This document shows positions 1-10,783 of a DNA stretch of 64,000 bases, in pieces. The stretch covers positions 67,616,211-67,680,210 of the forward strand of contig CM034538.1 in assembly GCA_020002185.1 (NCBI GenBank). Reading direction: 5' to 3'. Position numbers and translations under genes: made by a program. The stretch is from Paraescarpia echinospica. Lineage: Eukaryota > Annelida > Polychaeta > Sabellida > Siboglinidae. The stretch's first letter is position 1, and each line of letters begins with the position of its first letter. The notes under the pieces were generated by a model, which did not search any database, was not told where the DNA came from, and was given only the letters and a program-made list of their open reading frames with translations.

Positions 1-1607
1 CAGTGTTGACGCCCGCCGTTCGCTGTTGAATATACTTTCAATATACGCAGCTTACTACAGTGTTGACGCCCGCCGTTCGCTGTCGAATATACTTTCAATA
101 TACGCAGCTTACTACAGTGTTGACGCCCGCCGTTCGCTGTCGAATATACTTTCAATATACGCAGCTTACTACAGTGTTGACGCCCGCCGTTCGCTGTCGA
201 ATATACTTTCAATATACGCAGCTTACTACAGTGTTGACGCCCGCCGTTCGCTGTCGAATATACTTTCAATATACGCAGCTTACTACAGTGTTGACGCCCG
301 CCGTTCGCTGTCGAATATACTTTCAATATACGCAGCTTACTACAGTGTTGACGCCCGCCGTTCGCTGTCAAATATACTTTCAATACACGCAGCTTACTAC
401 AGTGTTGACGCCCGCCGTTCGCTGTCAAATATACTTTCAATATACGCAGCTTACTACAGTGTTGACGTCCGCAGTTCGCTGTCAAATATACTTTCAATAT
501 ACGCAGCTTACTACAGTGTTGACGCCCGCCGTTCGCTGTCGAATATACTTTCAATATACGCAGCTTCCTACAGTGTTGACGCCCGCCGTTCGCTGTCAAA
601 TATACTTTCAATATATGCAGCTTACTACAGTGTTGACGCCCGCCGTTCGCTGTCAAATATACTTTCAATATACGCAGCTTACTACAGTGTTGACGCCCGC
701 CGTTCGCTGTTGAATATACTTTCAATATACGCAGCTTACTACAGTGTTGACGCCCGCCGTTCGCTGTCGAATATACTTTCAATATACGGAGCTTACTACA
801 GTGTTGACGCCCGCCGTTCGCTGTCCAATATACTTTCAATATACGCAGCTTACTACAGTGTTGACGCCCGCCGTTCGCTGTCAAATATACTTTCAATATA
901 CGCAGCTTACTACAGTGTTGACGCCCGCCGTTCGCTGTCGAATATACTTTCAATATACGCAGCTTACTACAGTGTTGACGCCCGCCGTTCGCTGTCAAAT
1001 ATACTTTCAATATACGCAGCTTCCTACAGTGTTGACGCCCGCCGTTCGCTGTCAAATATACTTTCAATATACGCAGCTTACTACAGTGTTGACGCCCGCC
1101 GTTCGCTGTCAAATATACTTTCAATATACGCAACTTCCTACAGTGTTGACGCCCGCCGTTCGCTGTCAAATATACTTTCAATATACGCATCTTCCTACAG
1201 TGTTGACGCCCGCCGTTCGCTGTCAAATATACTTTTAATATACGCAGCTTACTACAGTGTTGACGCCCGCCGTTCGCTGTCAAATATACTTTCAATATAC
1301 GCAACTTACTACAGTGTTGACGCCCGCCGTTCGCTGTCAAATATACTTTCAATATACGCAGCTTACTACAGTGTTGACGCTCGCCGTTCGCTGTCAAATA
1401 TACTTTCAATATACGCAGCTTACTACAGTGTTGACGCCCGCCGTTCGCTGTCGAATATACTTTTAATATACGCAGCTTACTACAGTGTTGACGCCCGCCG
1501 TTCGCTGTCAAATATACTTTCTATATACGCAGCTTCCTACAGTGTTGACGCCCGCCGTTCGCTGTCAAATATACTTTCAATATACGCAGCTTACTACAGT
1601 GTTTACG
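1..1607. repeat. 57-bp minisatellite array, about 28 copies
   Basis: A tandem array with a 57-bp unit containing GTTGACGCCCGCCGTTCGCT and CTTTCAATATACGCAGC. It runs off the left edge, so the true array is longer. Units differ mainly at a G/A site (TCGAAT or TCAAAT) and at TTACTA or TTCCTA. Because 57 is divisible by three, all three + frames stay open over long stretches. Those frames are by-products of the repeat and not genes. The last unit decays at GTGTTTACGC. Confidence 0.97.
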
Positions 1608-2409
1608 CAATCGCGAACTGGAATAAGTGGAATATGATATTAGCCTCAACCAAGTTTTACCGCGTTTGTTTATTAAATCTTGTTCGTCTTTTAATACCAT
1701 GTAAATTTGTTATTGACGTTTTAGATGTAGGTTTATCGTATGCGATGTTCTAACTAGACGAACACGCTCACACAGTGTATGTACGGTGCAACATAGTAAA
1801 TAAAGGCTAATATATTTTAGAAAAAATCTGATGTGTAGACGGTTCAAGAAAACGAAAGATATTACGACATAATATATGGTTAAAGATATTAACGGGAGTT
1901 AACAGGAGGACACTGGTGGAAAGACTAAACTGTAATCTGACAGAGTTTGGTGCATTTGTAATGGTGGTTACGTGAGGAAAATATCATCAGTAATTCTATA
2001 TCATTAATGTTATTAATATTGGCCCATTGTATGCGTCTACCTACGTCTTTAGCCCTAGTGTAGATTTATATATTTAAATAAGGATATATTATGTGTAATG
2101 CTTGCTTTAGTACACTTGTTTGAGCACAACACCTGGTCATGTAGACTTGTGTCCACGATCTATTTCTAACCCAGTCGTACTTAAATACGTCGTAGTGACG
2201 TCACGCAATATGCAATGGAATCTTGTTGTTTTGATCGCTGTGGTCCCCTGAGGCTGTCCGTTAAATGACGTCCGGACGTCAACGTTTCCGGATTATCGAA
2301 GTCCGGTTTATCGGGGTATTGATTATACGGTGTAGAGTAACGAGGTTCCACAGTAAACATTCGTTGCCCTGCTTCCTGTCCCCGGTTACGCAGTCATTGT
2401 CTCCTGCAG
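1608..2409. other. Non-repetitive AT-rich interval
   Basis: No gene, RNA or repeat is recognised here. The interval ends in a plausible 3' splice site: a pyrimidine-rich stretch followed by CTCCTGCAG at 2401-2409. Confidence 0.5.
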
Positions 2410-2503
2410 GTACAGCATACAGAGGAAGCGACGACGCCGAGGACAACCCGACGTCTTGTCCTCTTACACGGAGCCAGGGCCGGAGAGGGTGTGTACTGTG
2501 TAG
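2410..2503 (+). CDS. Possible terminal exon of an unidentified upstream gene
   Basis: A good 3' splice site ends at 2409. From 2411 the frame gives 30 residues, beginning YSIQRKRRRRGQPDV and ending PGPERVCTV, then TAG at 2501-2503. A consensus polyadenylation signal AATAAA lies at 2531-2536, only 28 nt after the stop. Acceptor, short basic C-terminus, stop and AATAAA together resemble a last exon. However, a second + frame is also open here (2265-2531), no domain is recognised, and the upstream exons would lie beyond the 57-bp array or outside the window. It could be chance. Confidence 0.25.
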
Positions 2504-2530
2504 TCCTTCTCGTTACCACATCGTCAGCTA

Positions 2531-2536
2531 AATAAA
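2531..2536 (+). promoter_or_regulatory. Candidate polyadenylation signal
   Basis: AATAAA lies 28 nt after the stop codon of the candidate terminal exon. It is only meaningful if that exon is real. Confidence 0.3.
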
Positions 2537-2983
2537 ACATGCAACTGTAACAACTCTGTTAAGAAGCGAAACTTGGACTGTATTTAGTGTACAACACTAC
2601 AACGATCGCACCCACACGCGCGTATCAGTTTAAAGAGAATATCTACATCAGTTAAAGGTGTAACGTCATGGAACTCACCCGACTGCTCCGTAATATATTG
2701 TGATAACGTTCATTGTTTAAATAAATACACCACTAACTGTTTGGGTAGCTATACAGTAAATACGTCACGTGATTGTGTAAACATTGTTTTATTCTACCTA
2801 CTAAAAACTTATTCTTTACGTTCTCCACCACTCGTTGTTATCCTTTTGCACAAATGGATATAGTGATAATCTAGTCGAAAATAATATATATTTTTTATAT
2901 AACTATCCGTATATTAGATCTAAAAATGTATATTTTGTAAGCACTGTATGCAGTAGTTTTGGATTGTAAATTATATTTATGGT
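2537..2983. other. AT-rich spacer without recognised features
   Basis: No frame, RNA or repeat is supported between the possible upstream gene end and the 38-bp array. Confidence 0.5.
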
Positions 2984-4363
2984 AAAATATCGTACTTGTA
3001 CTGGTTGGGGTGAACCATTGATAAATATCGTACTTGTACTGGTTGGGGTGAACCATTGATAAATATCGTACTTGTACTGGTTGGGGTGAACCATTGATAA
3101 ATATCGTACTTGTACTGGTTGGGGTGAACCATTGATAAATATCGTACTTGTACTGGTTGGGGTGAACCATTGATAAATATCGTACTTGTACTGGTTGGGG
3201 TGAACCATTGATACATATCGTACTTGTACTGGTTGGGGTGAACCATTAATAAATATCGTACTTGTACTGGTTGGGGTGAACCATTGATAAATATCGTACT
3301 TGTACTGGTTGGGATGAACCATTGATAAATATCGTACTTGTACTGGTTGGGGTGAACCATTGATAAATATCGTACTTGTACTGGTTGGGGTGAACCATTG
3401 ATAAATATCGTACTTGTACTGGTTGGGGTGAACCATTGATAAATATCGTACTTGTACTGGTTGGGGTGAACCATTGATAAATATCGTACTTGTACTGGTT
3501 GGGGTGAACCATTGATAAATATCGTACTTGTACTGGTTGGGGTGAACCATTGATAAATCGTACTTGTACTGGTTGGGGTGAACCATTGATAAATATCGTA
3601 CTTGTACTGGTTGGGGTGAACCATTGATAAATATCGTACTTGTACTGGTTGGGGTGAACCATTGATAAATATCGTACTTGTACTGGTTGGGGTGAACCAT
3701 TGATAAATATCGTACTTGTACTGGTTGGGGTGAACCATTGATAAATATCGTACTTGTACTGGTTGGGGTGAACCATTGATAAATATCGTACTTGTACTGG
3801 TTGGGGTGAACCATTGATAAATATCGTACTTGTACTGGTTGGGGTGAACCATTGATAAATATCGTACTTGTACTGGTTGGGGTGAACCATTGATAAATAT
3901 CGTACTTGTACTGGTTGGGGTGAACCATTGATAAATATCGTACTTGTACTGGTTGGGGTGAACCATTGATAAATATCGTACTTGTACTGGTTGGGGTGAA
4001 CCATTGATAAATATCGTACTTGTACTGGTTGGGGTGAACCATTGATAAATATCGTACTTGTACTGGTTGGGGTGAACCATTGATAAATATCGTACTTGTA
4101 CTGGTTGGGGTGAACCATTGATAATTATCGTACTTGTACTGGTTGGGGTGAACCATTGATAAATATCGTACTTGTACTGGTTGGGGTGAACCATTGATAA
4201 ATATCGTACTTGTACTGGTTGGGGTGAACCATTGATAAATATCGTACTTGTACTGGTTGGGGTGAACCATTGATAAATATCGTACTTGTACTGGTTGGGG
4301 TGAACTATTGATAAATATCGTACTTGTATTGGTTGGGGTGAACCATTGATAAATATCGTACTT
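2984..4363. repeat. 38-bp minisatellite array, about 36 copies
   Basis: The unit contains ATCGTACTTGTACTGGTTGG followed by GGTGAACCATTGATAAAT. Copies are almost identical. A 2-bp deletion in one copy near 3555 shifts the phase of all frames. The long minus-strand open frames (Asn-Gln-Tyr-Lys-Tyr-Asp repeats) arise because the stop-free unit cycles through all three frames, and they are not genes. Confidence 0.97.
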
Positions 4364-4630
4364 TTGTTCACTCCCTTTCCGCCAACTCCTTAGTTTACTT
4401 TCGTGTGCACATCTTGCAAATGGTGCATATTGTTATATTGGAATGTGTATTCATGGGTGTTGTTGGAAAGCAAATTACTTACATTCGCCAGAATCAGTCG
4501 ACATATACACTCTTGTATGACATAACAGCAAGGAAGAGAAGGTTTTTCAACAATTACAGTCCTAGTTAACTGGAGATGTGACGATTGTTGTCCCGCCAAA
4601 TATGATGTTGTAAATGGACCCTGGTTGTAT
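4364..4630. other. Unassigned spacer
   Basis: Nothing is recognised between the 38-bp array and the hairpin at 4631. An 89-codon minus frame here has no recognisable domain. Confidence 0.4.
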
Positions 4631-4679
4631 ATGGACCGGGGGTCTATTTTCCGCGCCATGAAAAATGGACCCCCTCCAT
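4631..4679. repeat. Imperfect 49-nt inverted repeat (hairpin)
   Basis: The arms ATGGA...GGGGGTCTATTTTCC and GAAAAATGGACCCCC...TCCAT can pair around a loop of about 7 nt, with a CC bulge and one internal mismatch. The sequence ATGGACC occurs several times between 4610 and 4680. Confidence 0.6.
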
Positions 4680-4698
4680 GTGATATAATAACTTTTCA

Positions 4699-5019
4699 AC
4701 GTATTGAGTGAATCAGAAGCGGTTCACTGGTGTACGTGTTGTATGAATCAGAAGCAGTTCACTGGTGTACGTGTTGAGTGAATCAGAAGCGGTTCACTGG
4801 TGTACGTGTTGAGTGAATCAGAAGCGGTTCACTGGTGTACGTGTTGAGTGAGTCATAAGTGGTTCACTGGTGTACGTGTTGAGAGAATCAGAAGCGGTTC
4901 ACTGGTGTACGTGTTGAGTGAATCAGAAGCTGTTCACTGGTGTACATGTTGAGTGAGTCAGAAGTGGTTTACTGGTGTACGTGTTGAGTGAGTCACAAGC
5001 GGTTCACTGGTGTACGTGC
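4699..5019. repeat. 35-bp minisatellite, nine copies
   Basis: The unit contains GAGTGAATCAGAAGCGGTTC followed by ACTGGTGTACGTGTT. Nine copies can be counted at regular 35-bp steps, with a few substitutions such as GGTTTACTGG in the eighth. Confidence 0.93.
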
Positions 5020-5439
5020 TGTAACGAAAACCTATGCACAAATGTGTCCAGACATTACTGGCATAACTCAACAAAGTCCATTTCAATATCTTTTATGGTT
5101 GTTAACATTGTTTTGATAATTTTAATGATATAATTTTGCTTTTCATAATTATATACTTTTAATATCTAAAATATCAGTAAACCATGTCTATAATTTTGAA
5201 ATCACTAAAAACATAAATAGTCCAATTTTTGTCACAGGGGATCCATATACAATGCCATGGTAACTGGACCGCCGGTTCATTTACCACGGTGGTATATTTA
5301 CCATATCACACCGGCAGACCAATGGTCTATGTGGCCTATAGGCGTAATGGTGGCGACACCTTTCGAATGCACGAAACATTAATCAAGTATAGTTTATCAA
5401 GATGAGATGATTCAGTCCTACCCTGTTTACTTTTAATCG
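5020..5439. other. AT-rich spacer with a second hairpin near 5251-5290
   Basis: No gene is visible. Around 5254-5290 the arms CCATGGTAA and TTTACCACGG, with an inner TGGACCG/CCGGTTCA pairing, form an imperfect hairpin. A 13-nt palindrome AGACCAATGGTCT follows near 5316. Confidence 0.45.
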
Positions 5440-6068
5440 ATGACTGCGGTGACGATGGTCGTAATTTCGATGGTGATAATGACATGACGATGGTGATAAT
5501 AATGATGATGGTTGTTATGATGCTTATGATTATATATGTGATGACGATGATGGTAATAATGGCGGTGATATCGGTGATTATTATTGGTTATTAAGATGTT
5601 GGTGGTGATGATGATGATGATGTTGACGATGATTCTGATGATGATAATCGTGATGGTGAATTTGTTATGATCATGATTAATGTCATTATATGATGATGGT
5701 GACCGTGGCGATTATAATGGTTCTTATGGTGTTATTGGTGGCGGTGGTGATGATGATGATGATTTCGTTGGTGATGATACTGATGATTATAATGATAATG
5801 GTTGTCATAATGTTGGTGATTATACTGCTGCTGCCGATAATGTTTGTAATGATGACGATGACACTGATGATGATAATACTGATTGTGCTATGTTTATGGT
5901 GGTGATGATGATATGATGTTGATGATGTTGGTGATAGTTATAGTGATTGTGATACTGGTGACGGTGGCTATGACGACGACGATGATCACAGCGATAGGTG
6001 ATGATGATAACGATGAAGCGGTGGTGATTTTTTATGATGGGGTGATGATTGGTGTGATGATTATTTGC
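5440..6068. repeat. Cryptic GAT/GGT-rich trinucleotide tract
   Basis: An imperfect low-complexity tract dominated by GATGAT, GGTGAT and GATAAT. It lies about 240 bp upstream of the bZIP basic exon. Several short frames here (Asp-rich on +, His-rich on -) are composition artefacts. Confidence 0.85.
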
Positions 6069-6308
6069 TCCTGACAATGACACAGATTATGACGTGATGA
6101 TGATGATTTTGAAAACTGACAACTGAGTAACAACTGACACAGATGACTACCAAAGACGACCATCAACACCACAATCATAATTGTCACCGTCACTAATCAC
6201 CATCATTACCGCCATCACCTTGTTGTTGAGTTTGTCAGTTATGGTAATGTTCCTCTTGTAATGGCCAGTCACCACCCCGGCATCCTTGACCATTGCCGTC
6301 TGTTGCAG

Positions 6309-6416
6309 CTGATGCGTCGAGACATCGAGCGGCAGCAGAACAGGAGGGCGAGCAATCGGCGCGCGGCCAACAAGTGTCGGCTCAAGAAGAAGGCCCTGGA
6401 AAAACTGTTGCAGGAG
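6309..6416 (+). CDS. bZIP gene A, basic-region exon (Fos/ATF3-like)
   Basis: This 108-bp exon encodes 36 residues containing the bZIP DNA-contact signature RASNRRAANKCRLKKK (Asn-x2-Ala-Ala-x2-Cys-Arg). It is bounded by an acceptor (CCGTCTGTTGCAG, ending 6308) and a donor (GAG/GTGGGT at 6416/6417), both phase 0. From family knowledge, Fos-type genes have a 108-bp exon that ends 12 residues after the Cys-Arg, which is what is seen here. When joined to the exon at 8856, leucines fall at +10, +24, +31 and +38 after the Arg, with Gln at +17, so the heptad register survives splicing. The expected product is a nuclear, DNA-binding dimeric transcription factor. Exons upstream of 6309 are not identified. 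An in-frame ATG at 6261 would give an alternative start by read-through of the acceptor. Confidence 0.86.
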
Positions 6417-7094
6417 GTGGGTGGTCGTGGCTTGGGCAAGGACTCGTTGAGGGAGGAGGTGGGTTGTCATGGGATGGGCAAGGACTCATTGAGGGAAGAG
6501 GTGGGTTTCCGTGACTTGGGCAAGGACTCATTCAGGGAAGAGATGTGTTGTCGTGACTCGGGCAAGGACTCATTGAGGGAGGAGGTGGGTTGTCGTGGCT
6601 CGGGCAAGGACTCATTGAGAGAAGAGGTGGGTTGTCGTGGCTCGGGCAAGGACTCATTGAGGGAAGAGGTGGGTTGTTTTGGCTCGGGCAAAGACTCATT
6701 GAGGGAGGAGGTGGGTTGTCGTGGCTTGGGCAAAGACTCATTGAGGGAGGAGGTGGGTTGTCGTGGCTCGGGCAAGGACTCATTGAGAGAAGAGGTGGGT
6801 TGTCGTGGCTCGGGCAAGGACTCATTGAGGGAGGAGGTGGGTTGTCGTGGCTTTGGTAAGGACTCATTGAGGGAAGAGGTGGGTTGTTTTGGCTCGGGCA
6901 AAGACTCATTGAGGGAGGAGGTGGGTTGTCATGGCTTGGGCAAGGGCTCATTGAGGAAGGAGGTGGGTTATCATGGCTTGGGCAAGGATTCATTGAGGGA
7001 AGAGGTTGGTTGTCGTGGCTTTGGCAAAGATTCATTGAGGGAAGAGGTTGGTTGTCGTGGCTCGGGCAAGGACTCATTGAGTGAGGAGGTGGGT
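6414..7094. repeat. 42-bp minisatellite starting on the splice donor of bZIP gene A
   Basis: There are 16 complete 42-bp units from 6414 to 7085, then the start of another at 7086. Each unit begins with GAGGTGGGT or a close variant, so the exon's own donor is the first instance. Thirteen later copies keep GAGGTGGGT exactly: 6456, 6498, 6582, 6624, 6666, 6708, 6750, 6792, 6834, 6876, 6918, 6960 and 7086. The copy at 6540 has lost the GT, and those at 7002 and 7044 read GAGGTTGGT. The unit is 14 codons long and stays in frame with the bZIP exon until a stop at 7119-7121. Confidence 0.95.
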
Positions 7095-7783
7095 TGGGCC
7101 CATTGTAGTGTCAGAGTTTAGAGCGAGTATATTATGATGGTAGATTGAATCCTCTTGCAGTTGGCCGAAGTGAGACTTTATTATGACGGTAGAGTGAATC
7201 CTCTTGCAGTTGATCGAAGTCGGATTTTATGCACCTTCCTCAAAAACCAATGTTGATGGAACATTCAATATTCTGTGAGCGGTTGTTTAATGCACTCAAA
7301 AATGTTTAGAATCTTGCAGATCATTATGTTCAAAGTCGCCATTACAGATTAAAACTGAACAATGCGAAGTCAACCCAACTGTGTCCCCAGAAGGGATGTG
7401 TACGGCTGTCTCTGTATGACCCCGACAAGTGGTAGAACGGTTGCGTGAAGTGCTGTCACTTATCGGCGTCTCCCAGAGACTCCCTTGGCATCGTCAGCTG
7501 GCAGCCGATTGTCTGAAGTCTCGTTCGTACACATTTAAATCAGCCGAAGTATCAATACGACGACGTCGGCTCGTTGGTGCAAATGTGTTATTTTGTTTTG
7601 ATGAAACCATCAGACAGACTCAAATAGAAATATTTGGAGTGGTCTATTTCACGCTCCGATAGGTGGCAGCACTGTTTTATCCGAGGTGTCACCTATGGAA
7701 GCCGCTAGATCCTGGAGCGTTCCCGTATTCTTTCATGGGGATACACACTGTGTGAGCCTGTGCACATAAGGGGCCAGGACACT
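7095..7783. other. Intron sequence of bZIP gene A, unassigned
   Basis: Two diverged copies of a roughly 60-bp segment (GTGAATCCTCTTGCAGTTG-like) lie at 7125-7225. No exon is recognised. The 77-codon frame at 7429-7662 shows no domain. Confidence 0.4.
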
Positions 7784-8210
7784 GTTGGACTTCCTGCTTG
7801 GTTAGGAGAAAGTGCAATTTATTTTTGAGAAATTATTTTTTTACACAATTCACCTGCTCTGACATAAGTGCATTTGTGAAGTCAGATTTTCCGGTGTGAT
7901 TGTAGAAGCTGTTGACAGTAAAATGGTGCATTGGTAGCTAATTTTACTAAGCGGAAGGGTATTTGGCAGCAATTTGGCTAGTTGACCCTTTAGCAGGGTT
8001 ACTGCCTGCATCCATTCGTAAATATTGACGGGTGTCACACATACAGGCATTTTATGAGAGCTAGAAATATTAGATTTTGACTAAACTCGACCAGCATGTC
8101 CATGAGATGATAATAACAGCAGGTGAGAAGTTTAAGAAATTTTGTAGGTCACGTTTTCTTATAATCACACAAAACGTTAACATGGTCGCCAATGGGAAAA
8201 CTAACAGTGT
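7784..8210 (+). repeat. Dispersed repeat, copy 1 of an inverted pair
   Basis: This interval of about 430 bp matches the reverse complement of 22387-22818 with scattered substitutions and small indels. Shared blocks include CATAAGTGCATTTG-like and CAATATT...GACGGGTGTCACAC-like segments, and AAAACGTTAACATGGTCGCC. Similarity stops near GGACTTC on the left and AACAGTG on the right. It has no coding capacity and lies in the intron between the basic and zipper exons of gene A. It is probably an old non-autonomous transposon or SINE-like family. Confidence 0.75.
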
Positions 8211-8363
8211 GCAAAGCCCATAACGTGCACGCTTTCGCCATCTCAAAGCCATACAAATTGCAGCGAGAACCTATCCATCCGCTCAAGGTTAGACTACAAG
8301 ACTTTGTGTACGCTATCATGGAAGGTTGAGAAACAGACAACGTGCACTTGTGGCAATGTCCTT

Positions 8364-8525
8364 GTCAGTGACCTGGTCAGTGATATGGTCAGTGCCCTGG
8401 TCAGTGATATGGTCAGTGACCTGGTCAGTGATATGGTCAGTGCCCTGGTCAGTGATATGGTCAGTGCCCTGGTCAGTGATATGGTCAGTGACCTGGTCAG
8501 TGATATGGTCAGTGCCCTGGTCAGG
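8364..8525. repeat. 12-bp minisatellite (alternating variants), about 13 copies
   Basis: Alternating units GTCAGTGATATG, GTCAGTGACCTG and GTCAGTGCCCTG form an array inside the gene A intron. Because 12 is divisible by three, + and - frames stay open, but these are not genes. Confidence 0.93.
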
Positions 8526-8659
8526 ATCAGCGCCTCGAGTCACAGTTTGGTCATTGTCGTGATGCCAGGAGATTGGAGTATTCGTTGTTCGTATGTAATG
8601 TCAGTACTACAGAGAACCGGCCAAGTCGTCGACATCTGATGTGTTGTGTAGGCCTAACG

Positions 8660-8865
8660 TTGTTTCAGGAGATGGTGCGGTCAGGTCGTTGAGATATGAC
8701 GTGTTGTGTCCCTGTGTTTCATGATATGGCGAGGTCAGGTCGTTGAGGGTCACGTCGTTGATATATGACGTTGTGTCGCTGTGTTTTAGGAGATGGCGAG
8801 GTCAGGTCGTTGAGGTCAGGTCGTTGAAATATGACATTGTGTCGCTGTGTTTCAGGAGATGGCGC
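8660..8865. repeat. Tandem duplications of the 3' splice-site region of bZIP gene A
   Basis: The real acceptor context GTGTTTCAGGAGATGGCG at 8848-8865 is preceded by three related copies: GTTTCAGGAGATGGTGCG near 8664, GTTTCATGATATGGCG near 8717 and GTTTTAGGAGATGGCG near 8783. They are linked by repeated AGGTCAGGTCGTTGAG and ATATGACGT-type sequence. The second has lost the AG acceptor dinucleotide. The first and third keep AG. Confidence 0.8.
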
Positions 8866-9032
8866 AGCAGGTGGCGGAGATTAAAGAACTGAAGGCGGAA
8901 AACGAACACTTGAAGAAGTCAGTGGATGGACTGACGGACATGCTGAAGAAGAAACAATGCATTGGATGCGCTCTGACGGAGGCGGCCGACCTACTGCCAA
9001 CCTTGCTGGTGGGTGGACGACTAATACCTTGA
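8856..9032 (+). CDS. bZIP gene A, leucine-zipper exon
   Basis: The exon starts after the acceptor TTTCAG at 8850-8855 in phase 0 and runs to TGA at 9030-9032. It begins EMAQQVAEIKELKAENEHLK, a charged amphipathic helix. Joined to 6309-6416, it places leucines at +24, +31 and +38 after the basic-region Arg, with Leu +10 contributed by the previous exon and Gln at the +17 heptad position. The C-terminus after the zipper is short and contains Cys-x2-Cys (CIGC). This gives a much shorter protein end than vertebrate Fos. A possible donor (CTG/GTGGGT at 9008/9009) could instead splice to a further exon. The zipper mediates dimerisation with Jun/ATF-type partners (family knowledge). Confidence 0.8.
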   Translation, partial: EMAQQVAEIKELKAENEHLKKSVDGLTDMLKKKQCIGCALTEAADLLPTLLVGGRLIP

Positions 9033-9078
9033 GGGGTGCAATGTTTTATGTAACTGTGTCAAGTGTGGGTGTTTTAAG

Positions 9079-10783
9079 CACATGCATACCCCAACACATG
9101 CATACCCCAACACATGCATACCCCAACACATGCATACCCCAACACATGCATACCCCAACACATGCATACCCCAACACATGCATACCCCAACACATGCATA
9201 CCCCAACACATGCATACCCCAACATGCATACCCCAACACATGCATACCCCAACACATGCATACCCCAACACATGCATACCCCAACACATGCATACCCCAA
9301 CACATGCATACCCCAACACATGCATACCCCAACACATGCATACCTCAACACATGCATACCCCAACACATGCATACCCCAACATGCATACCCAAACACATG
9401 CATACCCCAACACATGCATACCTCAACACATGCATACCCCAACACATGCATACCCCAACACATGCATACCCCAACACATGCATACCCCAACACATGCATA
9501 CCCCAACACATGCATACCCCAACACATGCATACCCCAACACATGCATACCCCAACACATGCATACCCCAACACATGCATACCCCAACACATGCATACCCC
9601 AACACATGCATACCCCAACACATGCATACCTCAACACATGCATACCCCAACACATGCATACCTCAACACATGCATACCCAAACACATGCATACCTCAACA
9701 CATGCATACCTCAACACATGCATACCCCAACACATGCATACCCCAACACATGCATACCTCAACACATGCATACCCCAACACATGCATACCCAAACACATG
9801 CATACAACACATGCATACCCCAACACATGCATACCCCAACACATGCATACCCCAACACATGCATACCCCAACACATGCATACCCCAACACATGCATACCC
9901 CAACACACATGCATACCCCAACACATGCATACCTCAACACATGCATACCCCAACACATGCATACCCCAACACATGCATACCCCAACACATGCATACCCCA
10001 ACACATGCATACCCCAACACATGCATACCCCAACATGCATACCCCAACACATGCATACCCCAACACATGCATACCCCAACACATGCATACCTCCAACACA
10101 TGCATACCCCAACACATGCATACCTCCAACACATGCATACCCCAACACATGCATACCCCAACACATGCATACCCCAACATGCATACCCCAACACATGCAT
10201 ACCCCAACACATGCATACCCCAACACATGCATACCTCAACACATGCATACCCCAACACATGCATACCTCAACACATGCATACCCCAACACATGCATACCC
10301 CAACACATGCATACCCCAACACATGCATACCCCAACACATGCATACCCCAACACATGCATACCCCAACACATGCATACCCCAACACATGCATACCCCAAC
10401 ACATGCATACCCCAACATGCATACCCCAACACATGCATACCCCAACACATGCATACCCCAACACATGCATACCTCAACACATGCATACCCCAACACATGC
10501 ATACCTCAACACATGCATACCCAAACACATGCATACCTCAACACATGCATACCTCAACACATGCATACCCCAACACATGCATACCCCAACACATGCATAC
10601 CTCAACACATGCATACCCCAACACATGCATACCCCAACACATGCATACCTCAACACATGCATACCTCAACACATGCATACCCCAACACATGCATACCCCA
10701 ACACATGCATACCCCAACACATGCATACCCCAACACATGCATACCCCAACACATGTATACCCCAACACATGCATACCCCCAAA
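9079..10783. repeat. 16-bp minisatellite, about 106 copies
   Basis: The unit is CACATGCATACCCCAA, with variants CCTCAA, CCCAAA and several 11- to 18-bp units. It starts 47 bp after the zipper stop codon of bZIP gene A, so it may form part of the 3' UTR. Since 16 is not divisible by three and the unit has no stop, all frames remain open for over 500 codons on both strands. None is a gene. Confidence 0.97.

Noticed and set aside
26..1753. 575-codon open frame made of 19-residue repeats
   Set aside because: It is a 57-bp minisatellite. All three + frames are open over long stretches, there is no unique domain, and the frame breaks down outside the array.
2903..4371. Minus-strand frames of about 460 codons
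   Set aside because: They are the 38-bp array cycling through three frames; the composition is purely repetitive.
1..5019. Regular repeats as a CRISPR array
   Set aside because: The units are contiguous, without unique spacers, and the DNA is from an animal genome.
5680..6083. Asp-rich and His-rich short frames
   Set aside because: They reflect the GAT/GGT-rich low-complexity tract and occur in several overlapping frames at once.
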